Positions 50,668-60,523 of a stretch of 64,000 nucleotides of DNA are shown one piece after another. Position numbers and translations under genes: made by a program. Every line of letters starts with the position of its first letter. Within the stretch, counting starts at the first letter, position 1. The notes beneath the pieces were generated by a model that saw nothing but the letters and a program-made list of their open reading frames with translations, did not search any database and was not told where the DNA came from. The DNA is from Helicobacter pylori (GTDB lineage Bacteria > Campylobacterota > Campylobacteria > Campylobacterales > Helicobacteraceae). The DNA lies in assembly GCF_001653475.1 (NCBI RefSeq), contig NZ_CP011487.1:434001-498000 (forward strand), in the 5' to 3' direction.

Positions 50668-51456
50668 ATGTGGATCACCCAAGAAATCACGCCGTATTTG
50701 CGTAAAGAATACACCATAGAAGCGAAATTATTAGATGTTAGAAGCGAGCATAATGTCTTAGAGATTTTTAAATCTAAGGATTTTGGTGAAATTGCGATGC
50801 TTAATTACCAATTGCTGTTCAAGAATTTTTTGCACATTGAAAGCGAGTTGCTCGCTCATATGGGGGGTTGCACCAAGAAAGAGCTTAAAGAGATTTTGAT
50901 TGTGGATGGGTTTGATTTGGAATTAGCCCACCAGCTTTTTAAATACGACACGCATATAGATTTTGTGCAAGCGGATGAAAAGATTTTAGACAGCTTCATT
51001 AGTTTTTTCCACCATTTCCATGAAGTGAAAAACAACAAGAATTTCACGCACGCTAAACAACTCTTAGATTTAGACATTAAAAAATACGATTTGATTCTTT
51101 GCTTGCAAGAGCCGGATATTCATAAAATTGATGGTTTAAAAAGAATGCTTAAAGAAGATGGGGTGTTTATTTCTGTAGCCAAACACCCATTATTAGAGCA
51201 TGTGAGCATGCAAAACGCCCTTAAAAACATGGGCGGGTTTTTTTCTGTTGCCATGCCTTTTGTAGCACCTTTAAGGATTTTGAGCAATAAGGGTTATATT
51301 TACGCTTCTTTTAAAACCCACCCCTTAAAAGATTTAATAACGCCAAAAATAGAAGCGCTAAAAAGCGTGAGATACTATAACGAAGACATTCATAGGGCTG
51401 CATTCGCTTTGCCTAAAAATTTACAAGAAGTCTTGAAAGACAATATCAAATCTTAA
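50668..51456 (+). CDS. speE: Spermidine synthase SpeE
   Basis: Aminopropyl transferase that makes spermidine from putrescine and decarboxylated S-adenosylmethionine. ATG 50668 ([20 protein letters not shown]) follows TAAGGAG. The 262-residue protein has [20 protein letters not shown], a divergent form of the usual GGGDG loop, and [16 protein letters not shown] in place of the catalytic Asp region. This divergence is a known trait of H. pylori SpeE. coaE begins one base after its stop. Confidence 0.85.
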   Translation: MWITQEITPYLRKEYTIEAKLLDVRSEHNVLEIFKSKDFGEIAMLNYQLLFKNFLHIESELLAHMGGCTKKELKEILIVDGFDLELAHQLFKYDTHIDFVQADEKILDSFISFFHHFHEVKNNKNFTHAKQLLDLDIKKYDLILCLQEPDIHKIDGLKRMLKEDGVFISVAKHPLLEHVSMQNALKNMGGFFSVAMPFVAPLRILSNKGYIYASFKTHPLKDLITPKIEALKSVRYYNEDIHRAAFALPKNLQEVLKDNIKS

Positions 51457-51457
51457 A

Positions 51458-52048
51458 ATGGTTTTAAAAAACGCTATCGCTCTCACAGGGGGGATAGGCA
51501 CCGGTAAAAGCACCACCATTAAAATACTAGAATCGCAAGGTTATCACATTTTAGATGCGGATAAGATCGCCCACCAGTTATTGCAAGAGTACCGGTTTAA
51601 AATCGCCCAACATTTTGGATCAGAGATTTTAGAAAAGGGTATTTTAAACAGAAAAAAACTTGGGGCGATCGTGTTTCAAAAGGCTAATGAGTTAAAATGG
51701 CTAGAGGGTTTTTTACACCCCTTAATCCGTGAGTGCATGCTTAAAAAGGCCTATGAATTAGAAAAGAATCATCAAGCGTATTTTTTAGACATCCCTTTGT
51801 TTTTTGAAGTGGGGGGTAAAAAACGCTATCCTGTGAGTAAGGTGGTTTTAGTCTATGCACCAAGGGCCTTACAAATTGAGCGCCTTTTAGAGCGAGACAA
51901 ACTCAAAGAAGCTGAAATCTTGCAGCGCTTATCTTGTCAAATGGATATAGGGCAAAAACGCGCCATGAGCGATTATATTATAGACAACAGCTCCAGTTTA
52001 AAAGATTTAGCCAAGCAGGTTGAGTGCTTTTTAAAAACGCTCTTATAA
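51458..52048 (+). CDS. coaE: Dephospho-CoA kinase
   Basis: CoaE carries out the last step of coenzyme A synthesis. The 196-residue P-loop kinase has ALTGGIGTGKSTTIKIL at the N-terminus, HILDADKIAHQLL near 31 and DIPLFFEVGGKKRYPVSKVV near 110. It is tightly joined to speE and followed by gatA after 58 bases. Confidence 0.96.
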   Translation: MVLKNAIALTGGIGTGKSTTIKILESQGYHILDADKIAHQLLQEYRFKIAQHFGSEILEKGILNRKKLGAIVFQKANELKWLEGFLHPLIRECMLKKAYELEKNHQAYFLDIPLFFEVGGKKRYPVSKVVLVYAPRALQIERLLERDKLKEAEILQRLSCQMDIGQKRAMSDYIIDNSSSLKDLAKQVECFLKTLL

Positions 52049-52106
52049 GCTCGTTTTGTATCTAAGCATGTTAAACTACCATTAAATTTTTTGTAAGGCT
52101 AAAAAC

Positions 52107-53468
52107 ATGATCACTTTAAAACAAGCCCTTTCTTTATCCCAAGATGAATTAGAAACCCTTAAAAACGAAATTGACGCTAAGGTTAGAGCTTCAGATTTGA
52201 ACGCTTATATTAAAGCCCCTAGCCTTAATGGCGCTAGCGCTAAAGGGGTGCCGATCCTTATTAAAGACAATATCAGCGTTAAGGGGTGGGAAATCACTTG
52301 CTCCAGTAAGATTTTAGAAGGCTATATCGCTCCTTATCATGCGAGCGTGATTGAAAACTTGCACCAAAACAGCATGGCAGGGTTTGGGCTTTCTAACATG
52401 GACGAGTTTGCGATGGGAAGCACCACAGAGTCTAGTTGCTATGGGATCACTAAAAACCCACGAGACAAAAACAGAGTGCCTGGAGGGAGTAGCGGAGGGA
52501 GCGCGGCAGCAGTCGCTGGCGGATTAGCGGTGGCGGCTTTAGGGAGCGATACGGGCGGGTCTATCAGGCAGCCGGCTAGTTATTGCGGGTGCGTGGGGTT
52601 AAAACCCACTTATGGGAGGGTGAGCCGTTATGGTTTGATTGCGTATTGTTCTAGTTTTGATCAAATCGGGCCTATCACGCAAAATGTGGAAGACGCTTCT
52701 ATTTTATTTGACGCTATTAGCGGGCATGATAGTAAGGATTCCACGAGCGCTAATCTCAAACCCGTGCAAACCTTTAAAAACCTTAACAGAGACAAACGCT
52801 TTAGAATCGCTATTTTAAGAGATCACATTAAAGATGCGAGCAATGGAGTGCAACTCGCTTATGAAAACACCCTTAAAGCCTTGAAAGAAATGGGGCATGA
52901 GATTGTGGAAAAAAAGATGTTGGATTCGCATTATCAAATCTCTATTTATTATATTATCAGCATGGCTGAAGCGAGTTCAAATTTGGCCAGATTTGATGGG
53001 GTGCGTTACGGGAGAAGGGCTCAAAATATTAAAGATTTGAAAGAATTGTATCTCAAAAGCCGTAGTGAAGGTTTTGGCGATGAGGTGAAACGGCGCATCA
53101 TGTTAGGGAATTTTGTCTTAAGCAGTGGGTATTATGACGCTTATTATTTGAAAGCCCAGCAAATGCGTTTGATGATTAAAGAGCAATACAATAAGATTTT
53201 TGAAGAAGTGGATTTGATTTTCACCCCTGTAGCACCTACGACCGCCCACTTATTCAATTACCATGCAAGCCCTTTAGAAATGTATTTGAGCGATATTTAC
53301 ACGATTGGGGCGAATTTGAGCGGTTTGCCGGCTCTTTCTTTACCGGTCGCTAAAGATCCTTTAGGCTTGCCTATAGGGATGCAATTCATTGCTAAGGCTT
53401 TTGATGAGCAAAGCCTTTTAGATGTTTCTTACGCTTTAGAGCAAGAATTAGATTTAAAATTAGATTAA
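52107..53468 (+). CDS. gatA: Glutamyl-tRNA(Gln) amidotransferase subunit A
   Basis: GatA is the amidase of GatCAB, which makes Gln-tRNA and Asn-tRNA from mischarged precursors; H. pylori lacks a normal glutaminyl-tRNA synthetase. The 453-residue protein has the amidase signature with the catalytic Lys in [13 protein letters not shown] near 51, and the Ser-cisSer region [20 protein letters not shown] and [20 protein letters not shown]. It is followed by guaB after 9 bases. Confidence 0.97.
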   Translation: MITLKQALSLSQDELETLKNEIDAKVRASDLNAYIKAPSLNGASAKGVPILIKDNISVKGWEITCSSKILEGYIAPYHASVIENLHQNSMAGFGLSNMDEFAMGSTTESSCYGITKNPRDKNRVPGGSSGGSAAAVAGGLAVAALGSDTGGSIRQPASYCGCVGLKPTYGRVSRYGLIAYCSSFDQIGPITQNVEDASILFDAISGHDSKDSTSANLKPVQTFKNLNRDKRFRIAILRDHIKDASNGVQLAYENTLKALKEMGHEIVEKKMLDSHYQISIYYIISMAEASSNLARFDGVRYGRRAQNIKDLKELYLKSRSEGFGDEVKRRIMLGNFVLSSGYYDAYYLKAQQMRLMIKEQYNKIFEEVDLIFTPVAPTTAHLFNYHASPLEMYLSDIYTIGANLSGLPALSLPVAKDPLGLPIGMQFIAKAFDEQSLLDVSYALEQELDLKLD

Positions 53469-53477
53469 GGATAGAAA

Positions 53478-54923
53478 ATGAGAATTTTACAAAGGGCTTT
53501 GACTTTTGAAGATGTGTTGATGGTGCCTAGAAAATCCAGCGTTTTACCTAAAGATGTGAGCTTAAAGTCTCGCCTAACCAAAAACATTAGTTTGAATATC
53601 CCCTTTATTAGCGCGGCTATGGATACGGTTACAGAGCATAAAACCGCTATCGCTATGGCGCGCCTTGGGGGTATTGGCATCGTGCATAAAAACATGGATA
53701 TTCAAACGCAAGTTAAAGAAATCACTAAAGTTAAAAAAAGTGAGAGCGGGGTGATTAATGATCCTATTTTTATCCATGTGCACAGGACGCTAGCGGACGC
53801 TAAAGTCATAACGGATAATTACAAGATTTCAGGCGTGCCTGTGGTAGATGATAAGGGGCTGTTGATCGGGATTTTAACCAACAGAGATGTGCGCTTTGAA
53901 ACCGATTTGAGTAAAAAAGTGGGCGATGTGATGACTAAAATGCCTTTAGTTACCGCTCATGTGGGCATTAGTTTGGATGAAGCGAGCGATTTGATGCACA
54001 AGCATAAGATTGAAAAATTGCCCATTGTGGATAAAGATAATGTTTTAAAAGGCTTAATCACGATTAAGGACATTCAAAAACGCATTGAATACCCTGAGGC
54101 CAATAAAGATGATTTTGGGAGGTTGAGAGTGGGGGCGGCTATTGGAGTGGGGCAGTTGGATAGGGCTGAAATGTTAGTTAAAGCTGGGGTGGATGCGTTG
54201 GTGTTAGACAGTGCACATGGGCATTCAGCTAATATTTTACACACTTTAGAAGAGATTAAAAAAAGCTTGGTAGTGGATGTAATTGTGGGGAATGTAGTAA
54301 CTAAAGAAGCCACAAGCGATTTGATTAATGCGGGAGCGGACGCTATTAAAGTGGGTATTGGGCCAGGAAGCATTTGCACCACTAGGATTGTGGCTGGGGT
54401 GGGAATGCCTCAAGTGAGCGCGATTGATAATTGCGTAGAAGTGGCGTCTAAATTTGATATTCCTGTGATTGCAGATGGAGGGATCCGTTATTCAGGCGAT
54501 GTGGCTAAGGCTCTGGCTTTGGGGGCATCAAGCGTGATGATAGGCTCTTTACTCGCTGGCACAGAAGAATCTCCAGGGGATTTTATGATCTATCAAGGGA
54601 GGCAATATAAAAGCTATAGGGGTATGGGCAGCATTGGGGCTATGACCAAAGGGAGTTCTGACAGGTATTTTCAAGAGGGCGTGGCGAGTGAAAAATTAGT
54701 CCCAGAAGGCATTGAGGGGCGTGTGCCTTATCGTGGTAAGGTTTCGGATATGATTTTCCAATTAGTAGGGGGAGTGCGCTCTTCTATGGGGTATCAGGGG
54801 GCGAAAAATATTTTGGAATTGTATCAAAACGCTGAATTTGTAGAAATCACTAGCGCGGGGTTAAAAGAAAGCCATGTGCATGGCGTAGATATTACTAAAG
54901 AAGCCCCTAATTATTATGGGTGA
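53478..54923 (+). CDS. guaB: IMP dehydrogenase
   Basis: GuaB oxidises IMP to XMP, committing to GMP. The 481 residues form a TIM barrel with two CBS domains inserted (about residues 95-205; for example VKKSESGVINDPIFIH and LPIVDKDNVLKGLITIKDI). The active site Cys is in the loop GIGPGSICTTRIVAGVG near 298, and the flap region GSSDRYFQEG near 394. A perfect terminator follows. This gene is the main path to GMP. Confidence 0.97.
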   Translation: MRILQRALTFEDVLMVPRKSSVLPKDVSLKSRLTKNISLNIPFISAAMDTVTEHKTAIAMARLGGIGIVHKNMDIQTQVKEITKVKKSESGVINDPIFIHVHRTLADAKVITDNYKISGVPVVDDKGLLIGILTNRDVRFETDLSKKVGDVMTKMPLVTAHVGISLDEASDLMHKHKIEKLPIVDKDNVLKGLITIKDIQKRIEYPEANKDDFGRLRVGAAIGVGQLDRAEMLVKAGVDALVLDSAHGHSANILHTLEEIKKSLVVDVIVGNVVTKEATSDLINAGADAIKVGIGPGSICTTRIVAGVGMPQVSAIDNCVEVASKFDIPVIADGGIRYSGDVAKALALGASSVMIGSLLAGTEESPGDFMIYQGRQYKSYRGMGSIGAMTKGSSDRYFQEGVASEKLVPEGIEGRVPYRGKVSDMIFQLVGGVRSSMGYQGAKNILELYQNAEFVEITSAGLKESHVHGVDITKEAPNYYG

Positions 54924-54952
54924 ATTTTAAAAGAAAACAAGACAAATCGTCA

Positions 54953-54988
54953 AAAAACTCGTTAAAAAGCTTGGTTTAATGAGTTTTT
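54953..54988 (+). terminator. Terminator after guaB
   Basis: AAAAACTC pairs with GAGTTTTT and, after one mismatch, TTAAA with TTTAA, around an 8-base loop. The right arm ends in five Ts, giving a typical factor-independent shape 30 bases after the guaB stop. Confidence 0.75.
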
Positions 54989-55044
54989 AAAACTTACTTG
55001 CTACAATTAAGGAAATTTTCAATAAGGCTTAGAGAAACTTTTTC

Positions 55045-55725
55045 ATGGAACACAGAGTATTTACTATTGCTAATTTTTTTAGCTCCAATCATGATTTTAT
55101 CACCGGGTTTTTTGTGGTTTTGACAGCGGTTTTGATGTTTTTAATCTCGCTTGGCGCATTGCGTAAAATGCAGATGGTGCCTATGGGTTTGCAGAATGTG
55201 TATGAGAGCATCATTAGCGCGATTTTGAGCGTGGCTAAGGATATTATCGGCGAAGAATTAGCCCGCAAGTACTTCCCTTTAGCTGGCACGATCGCTTTGT
55301 ATGTCTTTTTTTCTAACATGATAGGCATCATTCCTGGTTTTGAATCCCCTACGGCTAGCTGGAGCTTTACGCTGGTTTTAGCGCTGATTGTGTTTTTTTA
55401 TTACCATTTTGAAGGCATTAGAGTGCAGGGCTTTTTTAAGTATTTCGCTCATTTTGCAGGCCCTGTGAAGTGGCTCGCTCCTTTCATGTTCCCTATTGAA
55501 ATCATCTCGCATTTTTCTAGGATCGTGTCTTTATCGTTTCGTTTGTTTGGGAATATCAAGGGCGATGACATGTTCTTGCTCATCATGCTTTTATTAGTGC
55601 CTTGGGCTGTTCCTGTAGCGCCTTTTATGGTCTTGTTTTTTATGGGGATTTTACAAGCTTTTGTTTTTATGATTCTCACTTATGTGTATTTGGCAGGGGC
55701 TGTTTTAACCGATGAAGGGCATTGA
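55045..55725 (+). CDS. atpB: F0F1 ATP synthase subunit a
   Basis: Subunit a makes the proton half-channels of the membrane rotor-stator. The 226-residue protein has about six membrane helices, the essential Arg in [18 protein letters not shown] near residue 170 and the C-terminal [16 protein letters not shown]. It stands alone, away from the other atp genes, as usual in Helicobacter and Campylobacter. Confidence 0.95.
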   Translation: MEHRVFTIANFFSSNHDFITGFFVVLTAVLMFLISLGALRKMQMVPMGLQNVYESIISAILSVAKDIIGEELARKYFPLAGTIALYVFFSNMIGIIPGFESPTASWSFTLVLALIVFFYYHFEGIRVQGFFKYFAHFAGPVKWLAPFMFPIEIISHFSRIVSLSFRLFGNIKGDDMFLLIMLLLVPWAVPVAPFMVLFFMGILQAFVFMILTYVYLAGAVLTDEGH

Positions 55726-56050
55726 GCAAAACATTCTTGTTTGGCTTTAATATTGTTTTTTTAAAACTTTGTTTTGTGGTAAAGCTTTTGAAAGGATAGG
55801 GAGTGGTTTTGAAACCATGCTTCATTCTTTGATAACGCTTTTTAAAATTACCGCTTGCTTGTGTGAATTCTTTCGTATTTTATTATCAATACCCAATTTT
55901 AATAGCTTTTATAATTTTTTAAGCAATCATTAGATAAAATCTGGCATACTTCTGTTTTGGATGTGTTTGGGTTTTAGAAGTGTTACTTTTTTATAACTTT
56001 TTCATATTCTTATGGGTATGTTGTCATTTTTTTTACCGGAGAATTTTATC
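55726..56050. other. Intergenic region between atpB and the RRM gene
   Basis: The 325 bases hold no supportable gene. TGGTTT-TG-AAACCA at 55804-55817 is a 6-base perfect inverted repeat. GATAAAAT at about 55933 is a possible -10 for the following gene, leaving a leader of roughly 100 bases. Confidence 0.4.
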
Positions 56051-56299
56051 TTGAAAAACATTTATGTAGGGAATTTGGTTTATAGCGCTACTAGCGAGCA
56101 AGTCAAGGAGCTTTTCAGTCAATTTGGCAAAGTTTTTAATGTCAAGCTAATTTATGACAGAGAAACGAAGAAACCTAAAGGTTTTGGCTTTGTAGAAATG
56201 CAAGAAGAGGGCGTTAGTGAAGCGATTGCTAAATTGGATAATACGGATTTTATGGGCAGAACGATTAGAGTAACCGAAGCTAATCCTAAAAAATCTTAA
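56051..56299 (+). CDS. RRM-type RNA-binding protein
   Basis: The 82-residue single-RRM protein starts at TTG 56051 (residues LKNIYVGNL) with GGAG 11 bases upstream. RNP2 is IYVGNL and RNP1 is KGFGFVEM; both aromatic residues for base stacking are kept. It matches the H. pylori HP0827 protein studied by NMR, as I remember it. Such small RRM proteins resemble cyanobacterial Rbp proteins; the RNA target is unknown. A further upstream ATG in frame is less likely. Confidence 0.9.
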   Translation: MKNIYVGNLVYSATSEQVKELFSQFGKVFNVKLIYDRETKKPKGFGFVEMQEEGVSEAIAKLDNTDFMGRTIRVTEANPKKS

Positions 56300-56301
56300 T
56301 A

Positions 56302-56334
56302 GCATTAGAAAATTAGAAAATCATTTTCTAATGC
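56302..56334 (+). terminator. Terminator-like hairpin after the RRM gene
   Basis: GCATTAGAAAA and TTTTCTAATGC form an 11-base perfect stem with an 11-base loop, starting 3 bases after the stop. No T-run follows beyond the right arm. Confidence 0.55.
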
Positions 56335-56378
56335 ACTTTCATTCTCTTAACGCATTTTATTTAGATCATGCATAGAAG

Positions 56379-56403
56379 CTAAAAGGGGTTAAAACCCTTT
56401 TAG
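56379..56403. terminator. Hairpin between converging genes
   Basis: CTAAAAGGG and CCCTTTTAG, a 9-base perfect stem with 7-base loop, lie between the RRM gene (+) and the glycosyltransferase (-). It may act in both directions. Confidence 0.5.
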
Positions 56404-56516
56404 AATCATTTAAAATTTTAATCTATTTTTAAAAAGGCGATTAAAAACTGGTTTTGTTCTAATCAAATAGGGACAACTAACGCTTTAAAACGCTCTTTAG
56501 TATTTTTTATTATTGG

Positions 56517-57338
56517 CTATACAAACCGCCAATATTTCAAATATTTAAAATGGAGTTCTCTCATTAAGGCGATTTTAGGGCTATAGGGTTCTTCTTTCCG
56601 TGCTATCGTAGAGATTTGCTCATCATCAGCGATCACAAAAGATTGTAACACCAAATTTTTCACACCATGGATAAAAGTAGCGTCCATTATCGTATCCACA
56701 GGAACAACCCATTTTTGGCTGTATTTTAAAAAAACTTTGGCAATCTTGGGCGTGATCACATAGCCTTGCGTCCCCACCCCATGAGAATAAGCTTTAATGA
56801 TTCCTACACGCTCTTGTATCTCGTGGTTTTTATGGTTCAATGGCTCACTTTTTACATTGGCATCATACAGCAAATGCATTAAACGCACATAGCCTAGTTC
56901 TTGGATGTGTTTTTCTAAGAAATCCAATCCCTCTTTAAAATTCTCTTTTAGGGTTATATCGTCTTCTAAAATACAAACGGGCTCATTTAACTCTATGCAT
57001 TTTTCCCACAAGGAATAATGGCTCGCATAGCACCCAAGCTCTCCCAAATTCATAAACTTCGCATAGTATTTTAAAGCGTAATAAAACTTAGAAACCTCAC
57101 TGATTAGATTGGTTGTAATCCCCATGTCTTTGATGTTTTGCGTGATGAAATAAGGGTGTAAATGCTTTTTAACTAAAGGGTGCAACTCGCCTTCAAAAGT
57201 TTTAGAATAAATCGCATTAAAAATTTGCGCTTTGTGGCGGGTGGCATTAATATTATTGAGTAAAGTTGCGGTGTCTCTAAAAACTAAACCAAATTTATCG
57301 CACACTTTTTGATTTAAAGAAATGATAAAAACACGCAA
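56517..57338 (-). CDS. Beta-1,4-galactosyltransferase, family 25
   Basis: LPS glycosyltransferase of 273 residues, family GT25 (lex2B/lob1 type). The N-terminus MRVFIISLNQKVCDKFGL, the acidic motif VCILEDDITLKENF near residue 120 and the YGxxGYxI-like HGVGTQGYVITPKIAKVF near 187 are typical. By position it is the HP0826 enzyme known to add galactose to GlcNAc in the O-chain/Lewis antigens. TTG is the start, with GAGGAG ahead. No phase-variable homopolymer is seen in it. Confidence 0.85.
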   Translation of the reverse strand: MRVFIISLNQKVCDKFGLVFRDTATLLNNINATRHKAQIFNAIYSKTFEGELHPLVKKHLHPYFITQNIKDMGITTNLISEVSKFYYALKYYAKFMNLGELGCYASHYSLWEKCIELNEPVCILEDDITLKENFKEGLDFLEKHIQELGYVRLMHLLYDANVKSEPLNHKNHEIQERVGIIKAYSHGVGTQGYVITPKIAKVFLKYSQKWVVPVDTIMDATFIHGVKNLVLQSFVIADDEQISTIARKEEPYSPKIALMRELHFKYLKYWRFV

Positions 57339-57520
57339 GCCAAACTCCTCATAATTTTTAATAGAGTATATCGTTTTTAGGCTACATTTTACAATAAAAC
57401 TTTTTTTAAATTTGATGATTAATATCTAGCTAAAAACCAACACCATGCGAATAAAATCGCATCACGGCTACAAAAACCTACAGGTTTTGAAGATCCAATG
57501 AATGTTTGAAGCGAGAACTC

Positions 57521-57542
57521 ATAACCCTAAATCTAGGGTTAT
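57521..57542 (-). terminator. Terminator of trxB
   Basis: ATAACCCTA-aatc-TAGGGTTAT is a 9-base perfect stem starting 10 bases beyond the trxB stop. The remaining 57339-57520 contains a smaller repeat AAAACCT-ac-AGGTTTT but no gene. Confidence 0.55.
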
Positions 57543-57551
57543 AATCTTGAT

Positions 57552-58487
57552 TTAATGGTGTTCTAAATAAGAAATCACGCTTAAGGCTGCCGTAGCACCA
57601 TCGCTTGCAGCACAAACCACTTGCTTAGGGGCAAAAATGCGAATATCTCCTGCTGCAAACAAGCCTTGAACATCCGTTTTCATGGAAAAATCCACGACTA
57701 TAGAGCCGTACTCATCGCATTTGCATAGCATGGAGTCGTCTTCTTGTTTCAACACAGCGTTATTCACATCATAACCCACAAAAACAAAAAACCCCGGCAC
57801 GACTAATTCTCTTGTTTCATTAGTGGCTGTATTTTTAATGCTTAAAGAAGACACGCCAGAAGCATCACCCTTGATTTCTTCCACCACATAAGGGGTTAAA
57901 AACTCAATCTTATCATTGTTTTTGGCATGCTCTAAAGTGATAGGCGCACACCTAAAACCATCCCTTCTGTGGATGAGATAGACTTTTTTGCAGATGTTGG
58001 CTAGATAGATCGCCTCTTCTACGGCGGTATCGCCTCCACCAAGCACCGCTACTTCTTTATTTTTGTAAAAGAAGCCATCGCATGTCGCACAAGTGCTAAC
58101 GCCTTTACCCCAATATTCTGACTCGCCCTTGATGCCTGTGCGTTTAGGGCTACCACCGGTAGCGATAATCACGCTCTTAGCTTCAAAAGTCTTGCCATCT
58201 TCTGCTAAAATAGCAAAATGAGAGTCTTTTTTAGAAACCCTTTGAACAGCGGTCATTTCATGCTTTAAGCCAAAGCGAAAACACTGCTCTTGCCATGGTT
58301 GCATGAAATCCAACCCGCTCACCACTTCCTTAACGCCCGGATAGTTTTCAATCTCACTACTGCCAGTGATTTGCCCCCCAGGCATTCCTTTTTCAAATAA
58401 AACAGCGTTTTTAACACCGCCTCTAGTGGCATAAAGTCCCGCACTCAAACCTGCAGGACCACCTCCAATAATCGCGCAATCTATCAT
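57552..58487 (-). CDS. trxB: Thioredoxin reductase
   Basis: NADPH-dependent flavoenzyme that reduces thioredoxin. The 311 residues have [19 protein letters not shown] (FAD), the redox pair CATC near 133-136, [20 protein letters not shown] (NADPH) near 146 and [20 protein letters not shown] near 276. The gene follows trxA after 5 bases, so the pair is one operon important for oxidative stress. Confidence 0.97.
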   Translation of the reverse strand: MIDCAIIGGGPAGLSAGLYATRGGVKNAVLFEKGMPGGQITGSSEIENYPGVKEVVSGLDFMQPWQEQCFRFGLKHEMTAVQRVSKKDSHFAILAEDGKTFEAKSVIIATGGSPKRTGIKGESEYWGKGVSTCATCDGFFYKNKEVAVLGGGDTAVEEAIYLANICKKVYLIHRRDGFRCAPITLEHAKNNDKIEFLTPYVVEEIKGDASGVSSLSIKNTATNETRELVVPGFFVFVGYDVNNAVLKQEDDSMLCKCDEYGSIVVDFSMKTDVQGLFAAGDIRIFAPKQVVCAASDGATAALSVISYLEHH

Positions 58488-58492
58488 GGCTA

Positions 58493-58813
58493 CTAACCTA
58501 GAAGTTTGTTTAATTGCTCTTTTAAAGCAACTTTAGTTTGCACGCCCACCAACTGATGGACGACTTCGCCATCTTTTGTGAATAAAAGCGTAGGAATGCT
58601 TCTAATACCAAATTTCGCGCTCAATTCTTCTTGCTCATCAGTATTGACTTTACAAACCTTAGCCTCACCTTCATATTCTTTAGCTAATTCATCAATCACA
58701 GGGGATAGCATCTTACAAGGACCACACCATGGTGCCCAAAAATCCACTAACGCAACCCCTTTTTTAATGGTGCTTTCAAAATTTTCTTCAGTTAATTCAA
58801 TATAGTGACTCAT
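58493..58813 (-). CDS. trxA: Thioredoxin
   Basis: Small cytosolic disulfide reductase of 106 residues. The active site is [19 protein letters not shown] near residue 27, with the cis-Pro loop in [12 protein letters not shown]. It is first in the trxA-trxB operon. AGGAGTAA precedes the ATG on the minus strand. Confidence 0.98.
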   Translation of the reverse strand: MSHYIELTEENFESTIKKGVALVDFWAPWCGPCKMLSPVIDELAKEYEGEAKVCKVNTDEQEELSAKFGIRSIPTLLFTKDGEVVHQLVGVQTKVALKEQLNKLLG

Positions 58814-58901
58814 TGGTTACTCCTAAATATATGATTTTGATTAACGAGAATTATATTAGCTTAAGAATGTTAATGAAAACGCATTGATTTTGGATAAAAA
58901 T

Positions 58902-59246
58902 CTAAAAAGTGATATTTTCTAAAAGCTCAAATTTACCATTTTTCACAATAACAGCGTCAATGCAAAAATCGCTATGGGGATCTTTTTGGGACAAATAACA
59001 GCGGATCGTTTTAACCATCTTTTTTAATTTGCTCGGCGTGATCGCATAAATGGGATCAAAATTTTCCCCGCTTTTGACTTCAATGAAATGCAACACCCCT
59101 TTTTTAAAAGCGATAATATCAATTTCGCCAAATTTTGAAAAAAAGTTCCTTTCCACCATTTCAAAACCCAGCGTTTTTAAAAATTCGCAAGCTTCTTCTT
59201 CAGCCTTTAAGCCTTTTTGCTTATGCTTGTTATTCAAAAAGTGCAT
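58902..59246 (-). CDS. YraN/UPF0102-family nuclease-like protein
   Basis: The 114-residue protein has the YraN pattern of an Endonuclease/Holliday-resolvase fold: [20 protein letters not shown], then [20 protein letters not shown] with the acidic and E-x-K residues. The substrate and role of the family are not established. It begins directly after the hom stop (no gap), so it is in the uvrC-hom operon. Confidence 0.88.
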   Translation of the reverse strand: MHFLNNKHKQKGLKAEEEACEFLKTLGFEMVERNFFSKFGEIDIIAFKKGVLHFIEVKSGENFDPIYAITPSKLKKMVKTIRCYLSQKDPHSDFCIDAVIVKNGKFELLENITF

Positions 59247-60512
59247 TCAATTTTCCAAACGGATCATTTTAGGGGTGTCCAACACGCTTTTTAGACTTTC
59301 AAGCTCTTTAAGGGCGTTCAGCATAGACTTTTCGTTGGTGGTGTGCGTGGAAAATAAGATTTTAGCCTTGTTAGAATGCGGGATTTCTTTTTGTAAGACA
59401 TTGTGGAGCGAAATATCATTTTGGGCTAAAATCGCGCTAATTTGAGAAAAAACCCCTTTTTCATCGCTCACCAACAAACGCGCATAATAAGCGCATTGGA
59501 TTTCTTCTTTGGGTTTCAGGGGGAGTTTTTGAGGGGTTTCAAAGCCTAGCATTAAAGAGCTTTTTTTCCTTGCGATTTCTATAATATCGCTAATGACCGA
59601 GCTTGCGGTAGGCTCTCCCCCAGCCCCAGCCCCATAATACAAAGTCTCGCCCACCTTATCCCCTATAACGCTTATAGCGTTCATCACCCCATCCACTTTA
59701 GAGAGCATGCATTCATTTTTAATCATGCTTGGATGCACCCTTAATTCAATGCAATCTTGGTGTTTTTTAGCGATGCCTAAAAGTTTAATGCTGTAACCAA
59801 ATTCTTTAGCAAACTCCATGTCGTCTGGCTCTATTTTTTCAATGCCTTCAATTAAAATTTCTTCTAATTTCGCATCAATGCCATACGCTAAAGACGCTAA
59901 AATCAATAATTTGTGTGCCGCATCAATGCCCTTAATGTCAAATTCAGGGTTTAATTCCGCGTAGCCTAAATGTTGCGCGTCTTTCAAAGCGTCCTTAAAG
60001 CTCGCTTGATTTTTAAACATCTGGCTTAAAATGTAATTGCTTGTGCCGTTTAAAATCCCTTTAAAAGAAAGGATGTGATTAGCGCTCAAGCCGTCTTTTA
60101 AAGCCTTGATAATAGGGATACCCCCACACACGCTCGCTTCAAAGCCTATGGGGGTGTTTTTAGCGATTTGTTCTAATTCATAGCGGTGATACGCTAACAT
60201 GGCTTTATTGGCTGTAACGAAGGCTTTTTGTTTGGCTAAAGTTTTTTTAGCTAAAAGATAAGGCGCTTCAACCCCACCCATAAGCTCCACGACAATATCA
60301 ATCTCTTCATCTTCTATCAGGCTTTCTAAATCATTACTGATTTCAAAAGGATAGCCTTTGTGCTTTTTCACATCTCGCACCACCGCTTTTTTAATACCAA
60401 TTCCCACGCCGGCTCTGTCTTTAATGATTTCTTGATTTTCTTGTAAGATTTTAGCGACTGCGCTCCCCACACACCCTAAACCCACAAGCCCTATATTCAA
60501 TCTTTTTTTCAT
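59247..60512 (-). CDS. hom: Homoserine dehydrogenase
   Basis: NAD(P)-dependent enzyme that reduces aspartate semialdehyde to homoserine for threonine and methionine. The 421-residue protein has [15 protein letters not shown] at the N-terminus, [17 protein letters not shown] near 105, [14 protein letters not shown] near 151 and the catalytic [19 protein letters not shown] near 191. A C-terminal ACT domain starts at about 345 ([20 protein letters not shown]), suggesting feedback control. Confidence 0.96.
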   Translation of the reverse strand: MKKRLNIGLVGLGCVGSAVAKILQENQEIIKDRAGVGIGIKKAVVRDVKKHKGYPFEISNDLESLIEDEEIDIVVELMGGVEAPYLLAKKTLAKQKAFVTANKAMLAYHRYELEQIAKNTPIGFEASVCGGIPIIKALKDGLSANHILSFKGILNGTSNYILSQMFKNQASFKDALKDAQHLGYAELNPEFDIKGIDAAHKLLILASLAYGIDAKLEEILIEGIEKIEPDDMEFAKEFGYSIKLLGIAKKHQDCIELRVHPSMIKNECMLSKVDGVMNAISVIGDKVGETLYYGAGAGGEPTASSVISDIIEIARKKSSLMLGFETPQKLPLKPKEEIQCAYYARLLVSDEKGVFSQISAILAQNDISLHNVLQKEIPHSNKAKILFSTHTTNEKSMLNALKELESLKSVLDTPKMIRLEN

Positions 60513-60523
60513 GCCTTTTCCTT